Below, in pieces: positions 43,840 through 54,414 of a stretch of 64,000 bases of DNA (its first letter is position 1; the number at the start of each line of letters is the position of its first letter). A program made the position numbers and the translations under genes. This DNA comes from Symbiodinium natans (Eukaryota; Sar; Dinophyceae; Suessiales; Symbiodiniaceae), in NCBI GenBank assembly GCA_905221605.1, contig CAJNDS010002140.1, positions 170,001 to 234,000 on the forward strand, read 5' to 3'. A model generated the notes under the pieces. It worked only from the letters and a program-made list of their open reading frames with translations. It searched no databases and had not been told where the DNA came from.

Positions 43840-45030
43840 ATGTCGCGTCAAGCAATCCGGCTTGGTGCGCTTGCAGTTGCGTGCTGTGTGGCTTGGGTTC
43901 TTCCCCGGGCCTTTGTATCACCGTCACAGACCCTAGGCCCGACGCAGACCCATGGCTTCGCGAGGAGTGAGAGGCCGGTGGCGCCCATGGTGATGCGGGC
44001 AGACGCGCGGCCCTCCGCGCAGGCGAGCTCCGGGTCTAGCAGCTTCAGCATGCTCGGCCGGGCCTCTGCAGCGGCCCTCTGTGCCTTGGTGGCCACAGTC
44101 GCAGGCAGACGTTCCCACCAGCGCGCCGAGAAGGTTGTGGTCCGAATTTTCCCAACTCGGGTGCGCAGCCGACAAAAGACCATGCGTCGCCTGGAACCAT
44201 TCGGCGAGATGCCCGCATGGTCGCGCAAGCCCCTCCTGAGAAAAAGGCTCAAGCAACCCTGGCGAAAGCGCCCATCGCCCAAGTTGTCCATGAAAGGTCG
44301 CTACTGGATAGAGAGATCACGGGTCAGCTGCCACTATAACGTCAAGATCTCACAGCTCACCAAGTATGTCTTGCGAGCTTTCAAGGAGGGTCGCAAGCAC
44401 CCAATCGACACTTTGATGCAGATCCTGGAGAGCCGCCTCGACAACTTCGTGTGGCGAGTGGGCCTGGCACCGACCATGGCAGCCGCGCGCTGGATGGTGC
44501 GGGAGAACCACATCCAGATCCGCCATGCACGGAAGGAAGATGACTGGCGAGCGCCACGCTGGGTGACCACGAATGTGCCATCTACACTTCTGATGCTGGG
44601 TGACCAGATCCGGGTGCGCCCGAAGAAGAGCTCCCAAGGTCTTGCAAAAAAGCACCAAGAAGAAGATGGCGAGGTTGATGTCCCCGACCATCTGGAGTGG
44701 GATCGCGAGGCGCTGTATGGCAGGTACAATGACGTGTGTGATTCAAACCAACTGGGGATGAATGTTTGCGAGGACTTCTTGCTCTACAAGTTTCTTGGGC
44801 CAACGGGTGTCAGACAGCGGCACATCCGCTGGTTCGAGGGCACCACCATTCCCATCCCAAAGATCTACAACGGAGGCCGCATCCGACCCACACCCGAGAA
44901 CATCCTGAACATGAAGAAGGGAGCTGGCATGCGCAAGCGTGGCAGGACCCGACCTCCGTCGTTGTGGGGCATGAAGGGCGGCAAGCAGCGCAACGACCCC
45001 TGGGAGTACGGCAGCAAGGTCAAGGTGTGA
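43840..45030 (+). CDS. rps4: plastid-targeted ribosomal protein S4-like, copy 1 (intronless)
   Basis: S4 is a primary 16S rRNA-binding protein of the small ribosomal subunit. ATG at 43840 gives 396 residues in one exon. Residues about 5-24 (AIRLGALAVACCVAWVLPRA) form a signal peptide. FVSP at 25-28 is the FVAP-like motif of dinoflagellate plastid transit peptides, and a second hydrophobic segment at about 70-92 (ASAAALCALVATVAG) matches the class I bipartite leader. The mature part has the S4 RNA-binding domain at about 192-255 (LESRLDNFVWRVGLAPTMAA and the end LMLGDQIRVRPK). Beyond it lies a C-terminal extension of about 140 residues (WFEGTTIPIPKIYNGGRIRP), much longer than bacterial S4. Bases 43949-45031 are almost identical to copy 2; UTRs and signal peptides are unrelated. 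Confidence 0.85.
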   Translation: MSRQAIRLGALAVACCVAWVLPRAFVSPSQTLGPTQTHGFARSERPVAPMVMRADARPSAQASSGSSSFSMLGRASAAALCALVATVAGRRSHQRAEKVVVRIFPTRVRSRQKTMRRLEPFGEMPAWSRKPLLRKRLKQPWRKRPSPKLSMKGRYWIERSRVSCHYNVKISQLTKYVLRAFKEGRKHPIDTLMQILESRLDNFVWRVGLAPTMAAARWMVRENHIQIRHARKEDDWRAPRWVTTNVPSTLLMLGDQIRVRPKKSSQGLAKKHQEEDGEVDVPDHLEWDREALYGRYNDVCDSNQLGMNVCEDFLLYKFLGPTGVRQRHIRWFEGTTIPIPKIYNGGRIRPTPENILNMKKGAGMRKRGRTRPPSLWGMKGGKQRNDPWEYGSKVKV

Positions 45031-45392
45031 GCGAGGCTGAGTGAGGCAGGAGCATGCTGGCCCGAATGCAAAACGACGCGGACAACTTCTGTTGAGAGCA
45101 CGGTAGCACACGGTCCATTTTGTTCGTGTGGGGCGCGACAGATGCACAACTTGCGTGTATACATGCGTATATATATATATATATATATATGTTTTTTGAA
45201 GATGTATGTATTTATCGTAAATTGAGTTACTTATTTATATAATGGTGGTTTGTACAGAATCAACCACAGCTTGGGCAGTCGCCTGTAGCGCATACTCGTG
45301 CCGGTTGCTCACGTGCGATTGAACTTGGTGGTTTGGTGCATTCTGTTGCCACTTACTGACCAAGACAAAGGGCTTTTGCCAGGCCCTTTATC
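45031..45392. other. rps4 intergenic spacer with (TA)n microsatellite
   Basis: The 362-bp spacer between the two S4 genes contains (TA)10 or longer at about 45170-45190 and an AT-rich stretch to 45245. It has no similarity to the sequence after copy 2. It could carry the copy 2 trans-splice acceptor, but none was identified with confidence. Confidence 0.6.
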
Positions 45393-46583
45393 ATGATTCG
45401 CTTGGCGTGGCCCGGACTTTGCCGGGTCTGCGCGTTCGCAGCAGTAGCAGGATGGCTCTTTCAACCGTCGTTCATTGCTCCACAGAGCTCAAGGGCCAGA
45501 TCCCATGGCTTCGCGCGGAGTGAGAGGCCGGTGGCGCCCATGGTGATGCGGGCAGACGCGCGGCCCTCCGTGCAGGCGAGCTCCGGGTCTAGCAGCTTCA
45601 GCATGCTCGGCCGGGCCTCTGCAGCGGCCCTCTGTGCCTTGGTGGCCACAGTCGCAGGCAGACGTTCCCACCAGCGCGCCGAGAAGGTTGTGGTCCGAAT
45701 TTTCCCAACTCGGGTGCGCAGCCGACAAAAGACCATGCGTCGCCTGGAACCATTCGGCGAGATGCCCGCATGGTCGCGCAAGCCCCTCCTGAGAAAAAGG
45801 CTCAAGCAACCCTGGCGAAAGCGCCCATCGCCCAAGTTGTCCATGAAAGGTCGCTACTGGATAGAGAGATCACGGGTCAGCTGCCACTATAACGTCAAGA
45901 TCTCACAGCTCACCAAGTATGTCTTGCGAGCTTTCAAGGAGGGTCGCAAGCACCCAATCGACACTTTGATGCAGATCCTGGAGAGCCGCCTCGACAACTT
46001 CGTGTGGCGAGTGGGCCTGGCACCGACCATGGCAGCCGCGCGCTGGATGGTGCGGGAGAACCACATCCAGATCCGCCATGCACGGAAGGAAGATGACTGG
46101 CGAGCGCCACGCTGGGTGACCACGAATGTGCCATCTACACTTCTGATGCTGGGTGACCAGATCCGGGTGCGCCCGAAGAAGAGCTCCCAAGGTCTTGCAA
46201 AAAAGCACCAAGAAGAAGATGGCGAGGTTGATGTCCCCGACCATCTGGAGTGGGATCGCGAGGCGCTGTATGGCAGGTACAATGACGTGTGTGATTCAAA
46301 CCAACTGGGGATGAATGTTTGCGAGGACTTCTTGCTCTACAAGTTTCTTGGGCCAACGGGTGTCAGACAGCGGCACATCCGCTGGTTCGAGGGCACCACC
46401 ATTCCCATCCCAAAGATCTACAACGGAGGCCGCATCCGACCCACACCCGAGAACATCCTGAACATGAAGAAGGGAGCTGGCATGCGCAAGCGTGGCAGGA
46501 CCCGACCTCCTTCGTTGTGGGGCATGAAGGGCGGCAAGCAGCGCAACGACCCCTGGGAGTACGGCAGCAAGGTCAAGGTGTGA
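45393..46583 (+). CDS. rps4: plastid-targeted ribosomal protein S4-like, copy 2 (intronless)
   Basis: ATG at 45393 gives 396 residues, the same length as copy 1. Residues 1-37 are a different signal peptide (RVCAFAAVAGWLFQPS) followed by FIAP at 27-30, again the FVAP-like position. From His38 to the end the protein equals copy 1 except Val60 for Ala60. At DNA level the shared block is 45502-46584 versus 43949-45031, with three differences seen by eye: one synonymous change in the Arg codon near residue 42, the Ala/Val change, and a synonymous Pro codon near the C-terminus. Similarity starts just after the signal-peptide region and ends one base after the stop codon. Both copies keep every S4-domain residue, so both should be functional. 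Confidence 0.85.
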   Translation: MIRLAWPGLCRVCAFAAVAGWLFQPSFIAPQSSRARSHGFARSERPVAPMVMRADARPSVQASSGSSSFSMLGRASAAALCALVATVAGRRSHQRAEKVVVRIFPTRVRSRQKTMRRLEPFGEMPAWSRKPLLRKRLKQPWRKRPSPKLSMKGRYWIERSRVSCHYNVKISQLTKYVLRAFKEGRKHPIDTLMQILESRLDNFVWRVGLAPTMAAARWMVRENHIQIRHARKEDDWRAPRWVTTNVPSTLLMLGDQIRVRPKKSSQGLAKKHQEEDGEVDVPDHLEWDREALYGRYNDVCDSNQLGMNVCEDFLLYKFLGPTGVRQRHIRWFEGTTIPIPKIYNGGRIRPTPENILNMKKGAGMRKRGRTRPPSLWGMKGGKQRNDPWEYGSKVKV

Positions 46584-46589
46584 GACAGA

Positions 46590-49320
46590 CGCGACCCTGG
46601 AGATCCTTCGGGCAGCTTTGTGGTGTGCCAGGCTGCATGAAATTCAGCAAGTGTTGTTGCACCAAAGGAACTGTTGCTTTCCAGGTTGTTCCCAGTTTGG
46701 GTTTGTGTGCTGCGCCCGGCAGGTTTCCCGAGATCATCATGGCCAAGTGGAGCTTCAATGCGACAGTTCAAACATCCCATGCAATTTGCCCGTGCCCCAT
46801 GCAAAAAGCAGAGCTCATGTTTCGTGTCTAAACAAAGCCTCTGAGGTTTGTTGATCACGATCTGCAGTAGTTGGATGCCAGGGCTGTGTCAAGCAATGTT
46901 CCCAAGCAGGAGTGCCGAAAAATGGCGCAGACTTTCATCTGAGGACAAAGTCCGAGCCTGGAGTCGGACATGGCTTCCCAAACAAAAAGCGATCAATCAG
47001 CGCGTGCCGGGGGATCAACAAGTGTTGCATGCCTGCTCGCTGCGGTGTTGAATCACGTACCACCACGGTCCTTGGCCGCCGCCCGCTACAGTTTGCTCAG
47101 AAAGGGTTCTCGCTTGACGCTGATCATGCCAGCAACTCATCTTTGAGAACAACGTGAGATCCGTGGCATCGCAGTCTCCCAAGGCCTTCTACCCCACTTC
47201 CGGCTCCACAGCCGATACCGGATGGTTACTACGTGTGTGCCTCAGAGATGCCAAACTTGTTGCCATTTAAGTGGCTCCTTCAGCTCTCGATGCGACAAGA
47301 AGGTTGCTCCTCCGCCGGCCAGACCTTTGCTGCTTTTTATCACAAATGTCAAGAACGCCAGAACTATCTGGGTCGCTGGCTCGGGAAGTTTGAGCGTGTC
47401 ATTCGGAAATTGGTGCTCTGCTTGTCTGATGTGAGGTGGAGATCTCCATCAACGACAATGTGCACATGCTGAAAAGATACACCGCACGCAAGATGCTGAT
47501 CCCAGCTGGAGGCTGAGGCAAATTGTGTTCGCCGTGCTTGGGCGTATGTGGCGAGGGGTGTTCAGACCCAGGTTGAAGACATGATCCTTGTCTACCAAGG
47601 CCATGGCAGTTCTGAGCTAAGTCAAGTGCATTGGCCCTGCATCCAGGAGAGGAACTCAAGAACGACACACAAATCAAGCAAAGCCCCTTGGCTGCGCAAA
47701 CGTGCGTATCAGCAGCATGAAACACCATGACGCATCAAGAGGTGCGGAGCATGAGCTTGTGTCCGTGCAGGTAAGCTTGATTTCGTCATCCAGAAGGCGC
47801 TTGGTTGGACTGCCCGTCGCAGCAAGGTTTTCTTTCTTCGGCAGATTTTGGCAGGCTGCAGAAGGCGAGCCATCGGCAGAGGATTGCACCATACACTTGA
47901 TTGACATCAAGGCAGGGTCGTTTTTTCAGTTCTTTGACTTCGACTAGGTGTGTGTGCCGTGCCAGGACACGCCGGCAGACATACGGGAGCCCAAGCAGAC
48001 AATGGATGCAACGCAAGCATCCTTCTGATGTTTGCAATGGGCATGCGGCAAGTTCAGCACTTGCAAACGCACCTGAATGTGCTACGTAGCTGCTGGCGAT
48101 CAGCACTGGATCTGGAGCAGGCTGGAAGACAGCTAGCCAGCAGGCACTCCATGTTTCACAGAATCTCACGTAGTTTTTGCAAGAAGCAAGAACTCGACTC
48201 ACCTGTCATCGTCGCAATGCTTGTGCAGCTCAGGGTAGGGAGGCTGAAGTCACAAGCTTTTCTTGGCCCCTGCAGTGCCACAAACAAGTGAGCTCTTTGT
48301 GCCCACAGGCGAAGTTTTTGACTTGCAAAGCAGAGGCACGGATTCACCGACCGAACCCCCGTCACAACCGTCACATCCTTGTGCATGTGGCGCACTCAAC
48401 TCTAGTCTAGCGACTGTCTCGAGCTCCTGCCCTCACCTGGTGCTTGCTTCCAAAGTAAGAAGATACTGTTTCGGACCTCAACCTTTTCCCAGAAAGTGGA
48501 GGTGTACGGGATGTGAAGGTCGAAGGTGCAAACTTTGCAAACGCTCTTTACAGGTCTTCGCTTGTGCGGGCGAAGGACTAGCCCTGACTAGCCTTAGCAT
48601 GAACTACAGATTTGGTAGCTACTCTCGAATGGGTTTACGCAGCCTCCCAGACCCAGAGGCAGACCCATGAAGTGTGTTTGGCCCCTGGCAAAGACTGGAG
48701 TCGCATGTGAAGGGTAACCCTCACAAACACCGAGGACACATGCGCCTCTATACTTGTAGGCAGCCTGGCTCGGAGGCAGCCTATAACAGAAAACCACGAA
48801 GCAAGCATGTTTCACATGTCAACTAGACGGCAGTCGCACCTAGCAACCTGACTGGCAAAATTGGGATGATTTTGCTCGCAAGAAGGACTCCATTACAGGG
48901 GAGATGCCGACCCAGCCCACCCACCAGCCTCCCAAAGCAAGCTAACAATGAAGTTCAACAGCATGTAGCAACAACTTAGCTGGACAGCCGGGGCGTCTTG
49001 AGCAGCTCGCTAGCATGGGATGCCGCTCTTCCAAAAGAATCTGCTGCGTGAGCCCTTCCTATGAGGGGCAAATTGCTACTCGGAACACTTCAGTGGACGA
49101 GATCGACACGCATGCATCGCCTATCATAGCATTCTCATCGCTGCTCTGATGCCTGAGGAGAATGGGTCACTTAACACTACCGAGAGTTCTTTTCGCTACA
49201 ACCGCCACGCGGGGGCCTCAGCCTGCGGTAAGGGCAGTGAAGATGGGCTCCTCTATGCTCCTCTCTTGAAATTTTGCTTCACACGTCCCATGCTTTTGAC
49301 GACACGGAAGGAAAAAATGC
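46590..49320. other. no recognised gene, several possible exons
   Basis: Blocks that might be exons: EKWRRLSSEDKVRAW (about 46915-46960), TFAAFYHKCQERQNYLGRW (about 47325-47385), EVEISINDNVHMLKRY (about 47433-47480) and VLNCT-poor frames at 47702-47944. None shows a family motif. Some may be upstream exons of the decarboxylase gene, which usually has a longer N-terminal part. Confidence 0.35.
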
Positions 49321-49332
49321 TGCCGCTGGCAG

Positions 49333-52300
49333 GTACTGAATCGTGAGACAGGCAAAGTCTTCGAGGAAGTCATTCCCGGCCCAGTATGGTCCATACTGAA
49401 AGGGTTGCCACTTGGACGCAGTTGCCGGCGTCTGCACAGTTTCTTGAGTTCTTCAGGTCATGGAGAAGTGTGAACATTGGATTTCGGTTGGGTAGATTTA
49501 GACATTGGAGCACGCGGCGCAATTTGAGCAGGTATGCGACGACAGCATGCGGGATAGTTCCTGCGCATCCTCTCAGATGTTGTCTGCGGAGGCAGGATTT
49601 CATGGAGAGACCCGGGGTGCCCTGCTTTAGCTTGATCTGCTCACAGGTTGACCCAGCATGCCGGTCGCAAGATGCGCTCGACGTCCAGCAAGAAGGACCG
49701 CAAGCCTCCACGATTCCACATAGCTGAGGCGAGTGTGGAAGCGGCGTTGCAAACTGTCGAAGTGCACCAGGACGTCCAGAAATTTATTCATGTGTATAAC
49801 ATTGACATGGACGAGGCACCCGACACCCGGCCCACCCGGCTTCTCATTGTACGGACTGTTTGGAACTGGCTGTTCAGACATGGAAGTCATGGAAGTGGAA
49901 GTGTTCGGTACTGAATGTGACGCACCGATCATAATCATGACGCAGATAGCAATGGTCACACGCTTGGGGTCCTTGCCTGGCGGTTTGCTACATATCCACG
50001 GCTGCATGTTGGAGCCCATATAATTTGGCTGAATGCTTGCTGCATAGGTGCTGCTCCCACTGAGCGAATTTCACTCAATGAATGCCACTCAGACTGAATT
50101 GGCCCTCGGCTCTCGCTCCAGGTCCCACCCCAGAATTCCGTAAGCCTGTTCAGCATCCCGGTTTCCGATTAAGCCTTGGAGTATACGCTGTACCAGACAG
50201 GCACCGGAAGACCAAGGGAGAGTGGAGGGAGGGTGGGAGCTTTTGACTTTTGAGCTTCAGGACTTCTTCACACGCGAGCTGAAGCCTTCGGCGCGACCCA
50301 TTCACAGCCCCCAGGACGGAGTTGTGGAGCCTTTGCTTTTGGAGTCAAGGTTGCCGCGCGTTGCCAAATCATGGGAGCTGTCTCTGTGCTTCCAGTAGCC
50401 TCAAGATCGGAATTGCTCGTTTCTTGGCATGCCGGTATAACAGCCTTCCCCCATCCCTATACAATGCCAGGATGCCAGCGTTTTTGTCAGCAGCGCAGAT
50501 TGCCGAGCCATCGTCTTTCCAAACTTTGAAGAGGCGGCACGCGTTTGGATCAAGGCAGTCGCCTTAGAGATTAGCCTTGGCAGATACGGCATGCCTGCGA
50601 GTCGCTGGCTCCCCTTTCTTGTTGCCAAGGGCTCCAAGTTCTCACTGGCAGGACGGGTGTGTTCTTGAGCTGCGTCACTGCAACTTCTCATGAATGTGAT
50701 GTCACTGTTTTGTTTCAATGAATGCGAACGAAGAGGTAGTCGGGAGTCATCGGAGAAGGTACAGCATAGCGCAGTGAAACGACTACATTTGCCCTTGGTT
50801 CGGGCAGCAAAGCATTGGCGACTGGCGATCCCAGCTGCTTGCGTCAAGACGTGCACGGTGAAGACCGCTGTGGGCAAATCTATGACTAACCACTACGTCA
50901 TTACGTGTGTCAGTGGAGCTGAAGCATCAAACTTGTCCAACGCTTCACAGCTGTGCACTAGCCACGGAGCTTGCACCTTCACGGAAGCAATCTCGCACAA
51001 TCGCATGGGTCAAGTCAGACTGTCTGTCCGCCTCGTCTCATGATTTGGGTGCCCCAAAAAAGAGGTTTCAAGTGCGTTGAGTCTATCACAGGGGCAACAT
51101 CAAGCATGCAAGCTTGTCCTACTTGTGCTCCGTGGCAGAACTGTTGGGAAGCTCTGCTGCGGCAGAGCCTTTTCTGCGGAAGTCAGGCAGTTGCGTGCAA
51201 CCCACGGTTGATGAGGGATCACAGCTTTGACTTCATCTGGCTCGTCCAAATACGTGAAAACTGCAGGCTGTTCTGTGGCTGTTCTCCGCCTGGCACCACA
51301 GGACCTTGCCTCGCTCACTTGTCCATGTGGGTTGAAATGCAGTCTGGCACCTCTACATGTTGCGCAAGCTTGGCGCAGAAGAGGATTACCACCGCTTCCA
51401 CTTCCCCTGCGGCCCGGGCCAGGCAATGGCAGGGGACTGTTGGGATGAGGTTTCGGATGGGGAAACTCTGCTTGCGCTGGAAGGTCTTGAGCCAGAACTG
51501 TTTGTCGGGGGAGTACTACTCAGTGAACCCGGTGGCTATTAACAATTCCAGCGTCGACGTGCTCACTGAGAATTGTAGATCCGCGACGTGGCTCCACGTT
51601 AGTTGTTTCAGCGACCGGGAGACCCTTCAACCCCAGAATTGCAATGGTGCGAGAGGGGGTCGGAAGTAAATTCAACACCTGTCGAAGCAGACCATGCTCC
51701 AATGAAGCATTATGTACTTCATATTGGAGATATGTCTTTGCTTGGCTTGGTTCGTCTTGCTTCCAGGTTTTCAAGCATGCTATAGGGGTGGCCCGGCACG
51801 CGCTTCTACTGACAACGAAAGCATACGAATGCCACTTTCTGCTTGGCCAAGCCGCTGTTGAACCTCTCTTCAACTCTCTTCTCATGCCAAACCCCAGTTT
51901 GTTGACCTTTGAAATCGGCTGATATGGCCGAGGCTGGACGCGTTCAATATAAGTATGCAAGAAGTGGTACATGTAAGTTTTGTGCCCACGCTATCCAACT
52001 TTGCAAGTAAAGAGGCTCCGGGTTGCGGTTGGAATCACACGCCTGAACACAAGTTCGGCATTGATTTCATCACAATTTTCTCGTACGCTGAATTGGCACT
52101 GCTGTGCATTCCTCGGTCGAAGTTTCCGGTCCCACCTCGGTCCTTGTGCGCTTTTTCAAGCTTCAGCCGCTTGGTGTCGAAAACGTGTCAGGGCTCTTGT
52201 GGACGTTTTCGCTTCTGACGTACGCGCATGTGCACTTCCGTGGTTTTAAAAAACGCGCCCGTGCGCATTCTGTCGTCGAACTGTCGTCGCCTTGGATGCT

Positions 52301-52987
52301 GCTCCCGCGAATGACAGTTGAAGCCGTCGTCGTGGTCACACACACACACACACATATATATATATACACATCTATATATGTATATCTACATATATATATA
52401 TACACATATATACTCGTACATACATATATATATATGATTATTACCCCGAGGTGAGGGTTGGGCGGGTCTCAGATTCATCTGCTGCTTAGGTCAGCCTTCT
52501 TCAGCATGCCGGCTTTGGCCTAGTCGCCTTTGTGGCTGTGGGCGCTACGCTGGTGGGCTCCGTGGAACTTCTGAGAAAGGCCGCGCCATAAGTTGGGTCA
52601 TGGTTTGCCACTTGCTGAGTGGCATTCAGGATCCTTGCACGCACGCACTGCGTGTTATGTGACCTGCCTACTGTTGACATGGGTAGACAGGTAGGCTCGG
52701 ATTTCCAGAAGGGAGATTGCTATGGATATTTCCAGAAGCTTTGCTGCACTGTTCCTGAGCTGCTCTTTTCACACCTGACGTGGGATACTGAGCTTCCCTG
52801 CAGTGAGGTATGGAGGGTCCACTTGAACCTTGGCTACAGTACGCAAAAATCTTGAGCAGCGCTGCTCATTTCCCCCCCCCCCCCCCCCAATTTGGGCCCC
52901 CAATTGCTTCACTAAGGTGTTGTCCTGACGGAGCCTGGAGCTGTGCAGTGGGACACGGACCTGACGCTGGTATCGGGTTCTGATTAA
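49333..52987 (+). CDS. phosphatidylserine decarboxylase, spliced (proenzyme)
   Basis: This enzyme makes phosphatidylethanolamine from phosphatidylserine, and its pyruvoyl cofactor forms by self-cleavage at an L/G-G-S-T motif. Exons in order: VLNRETGKVFEEVIPGPVW (49333-49390); HQDVQKFIHVYNIDMDEAP (49770-49817); LQDFFTRELKPSARPI (50252-50300), a hallmark; ADCRAIVFPNFEEAARVWIK (50496-50556); SVAELLG (about 51127-51150); VAVLRLAPQ (51275-51302); DYHRFHFPCG (51383-51414), with the conserved His; GEYYSVNPVAINNSSVDVLT (51505-51565); FVAVGATLVGSVELL (52530-52575); GSDFQKGDCYGYF (52694-52732); YGGST, the cleavage site, in a 17-nt microexon (52808-52824); and VVLTEPGAVQWDTDL (52919-52966), ending TAA 52985-52987. 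The last junctions read through in frame as GYFQ-YGGST-CVVLTEP. It resembles PSD2-type eukaryotic enzymes. N-terminal exons are unresolved. Confidence 0.85.
52339..52440. repeat. CA/TA microsatellite cluster in a decarboxylase intron
   Basis: (CA)8 followed by (TA)n, then TACA/TATG mixed repeats to 52436. It lies in the intron between the DVLTEN exon and the VAVGAT exon. Confidence 0.85.
52872..52888. repeat. C17 homopolymer in the last decarboxylase intron
   Basis: A run of 17 C about 30 bases upstream of the last acceptor (52915-52916). A similar C12 run lies near 53244-53255. Confidence 0.8.
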
Positions 52988-52999
52988 CTCGGTAGGCCC

Positions 53000-54400
53000 T
53001 TGTGACAGTTAATCTCTGTCCTTATTGGGTTTTAGGAGGATCATACGCAGGAATATCTTTCATAGGGTTTTAAAGAGGGCCAGCCGAGTTAGCGCCGCTG
53101 TTATCGCAGGACCTCCTGGAAGCCTCGGCGCGTGGCCTCGAGACGCCTGGTTCAGGCTTAGTTTTCGGGTCCTGCTTTTGAGTCTTAAGAGGTTTCTTAA
53201 GGTGAGGTGCAGGTCTGAAGGGAAAGGGGAGCTGAGCATGTTCCCCCCCCCCCCCCCGCAAGTTTCCCGCAGTTCACCCAAAGAGTTGAGAAGCCTTGGA
53301 AGCCTTGACCGAGGACCTTTGTTAGGATGGGAGACAGGATGGGCACGTGCGCCAACTGATCGAAATGGTCACTCTTGGTGACCTGGCACGCAGGCATCCA
53401 TCTAGCATGTGCCGTGCTTTGCCACCCATCTGCTCACATGCAAAATCCTGCTTTTAATGGCTGGCTGGACCTCGGCATCCGTTAGCCCAAATTGTTTCCT
53501 CTGAGCTTTGTGACATCTGTGAAATCCTTAAGTTCAGCTCACTGCGACGCAAGCGATGACCATTCGCATGTACAAAGCTCAGAACCCAACATCTTTCTGA
53601 CACTGATGGTTGCTTCTGCAAAAAGCACCTACGCATTGGGGAGCATCATGCGGACGTAAGCAACTTGTATTCCGACGCCTTCTACGCGATGCAGAATCAA
53701 CCTCAGCTGCAGCTTCCATAGCGTGATACGTAGGGTCCGTCGCGCGGCTGCTTGCATGCTGGAGCGAGATTTCAGGTACCTGGTGTGAGCATACAGCATA
53801 CTTGTAAAATGCAGTCGCAAGCTGCAGTCTGCAAAACCCTAGCTACGCGACTCCTGCCTGCATCGTAAGCCAGCCGCGCACATGTTGGGGCAGCTACCGG
53901 CAATCACAAGAATAGCTGGCTGTAGGGGTGCAAAAGCGCGGGATCAGGGACAACTGCGGGGCATGAGCAAGTTGCCAGCTTGTGGAGCTCCGCTTGCGTT
54001 CCCTCTCGGCAGATCAGCGGGCAGAGATGGCAGATGTCAATCATTTGCCCTCTGCCTGGGTTTGCGTCAGCTTTGCACTCAGTGATATCCGATAGAAAGG
54101 AGGCACATGGCGCCACGAAAGTGGGTGTGCATGTTATTTTCCAGCAGATGTTCTTAGCCCAAGCTTACCCGCAGGAGCTTGCTAAGTCTTTGGCCGTAGG
54201 TATTTACCACTGAAGACGCGGCGAGACGGCAAAGCTCAAAAGGTTGGTTCTCCATTTTGCCCCGTGCCGACTATAGAGAGCATTAATTTGGGGGAATCAT
54301 TGATGCAAGAATGCGCAAGAGCTGCAATTGGGAAACTTCCTGACTATTCCTGCCCACCGTTGCCACATCAACCTCAAGACTGTCGTTGCCTCCCTCAGTG
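53000..54400. other. no gene recognised between decarboxylase and OLA1
   Basis: The frame at 53025-53381 is basic and low in conserved features. A C12 run lies at about 53244. No motif was found on either strand. Confidence 0.4.
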
Positions 54401-54414
54401 GCCTTTTGCCCAAG

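Noticed and set aside
43848-44803. Minus-strand open frames across the rps4 genes (also 45461-46356)
   Set aside because: They mirror the S4 coding sequence, repeat in both copies because the DNA is duplicated, and have no family features.
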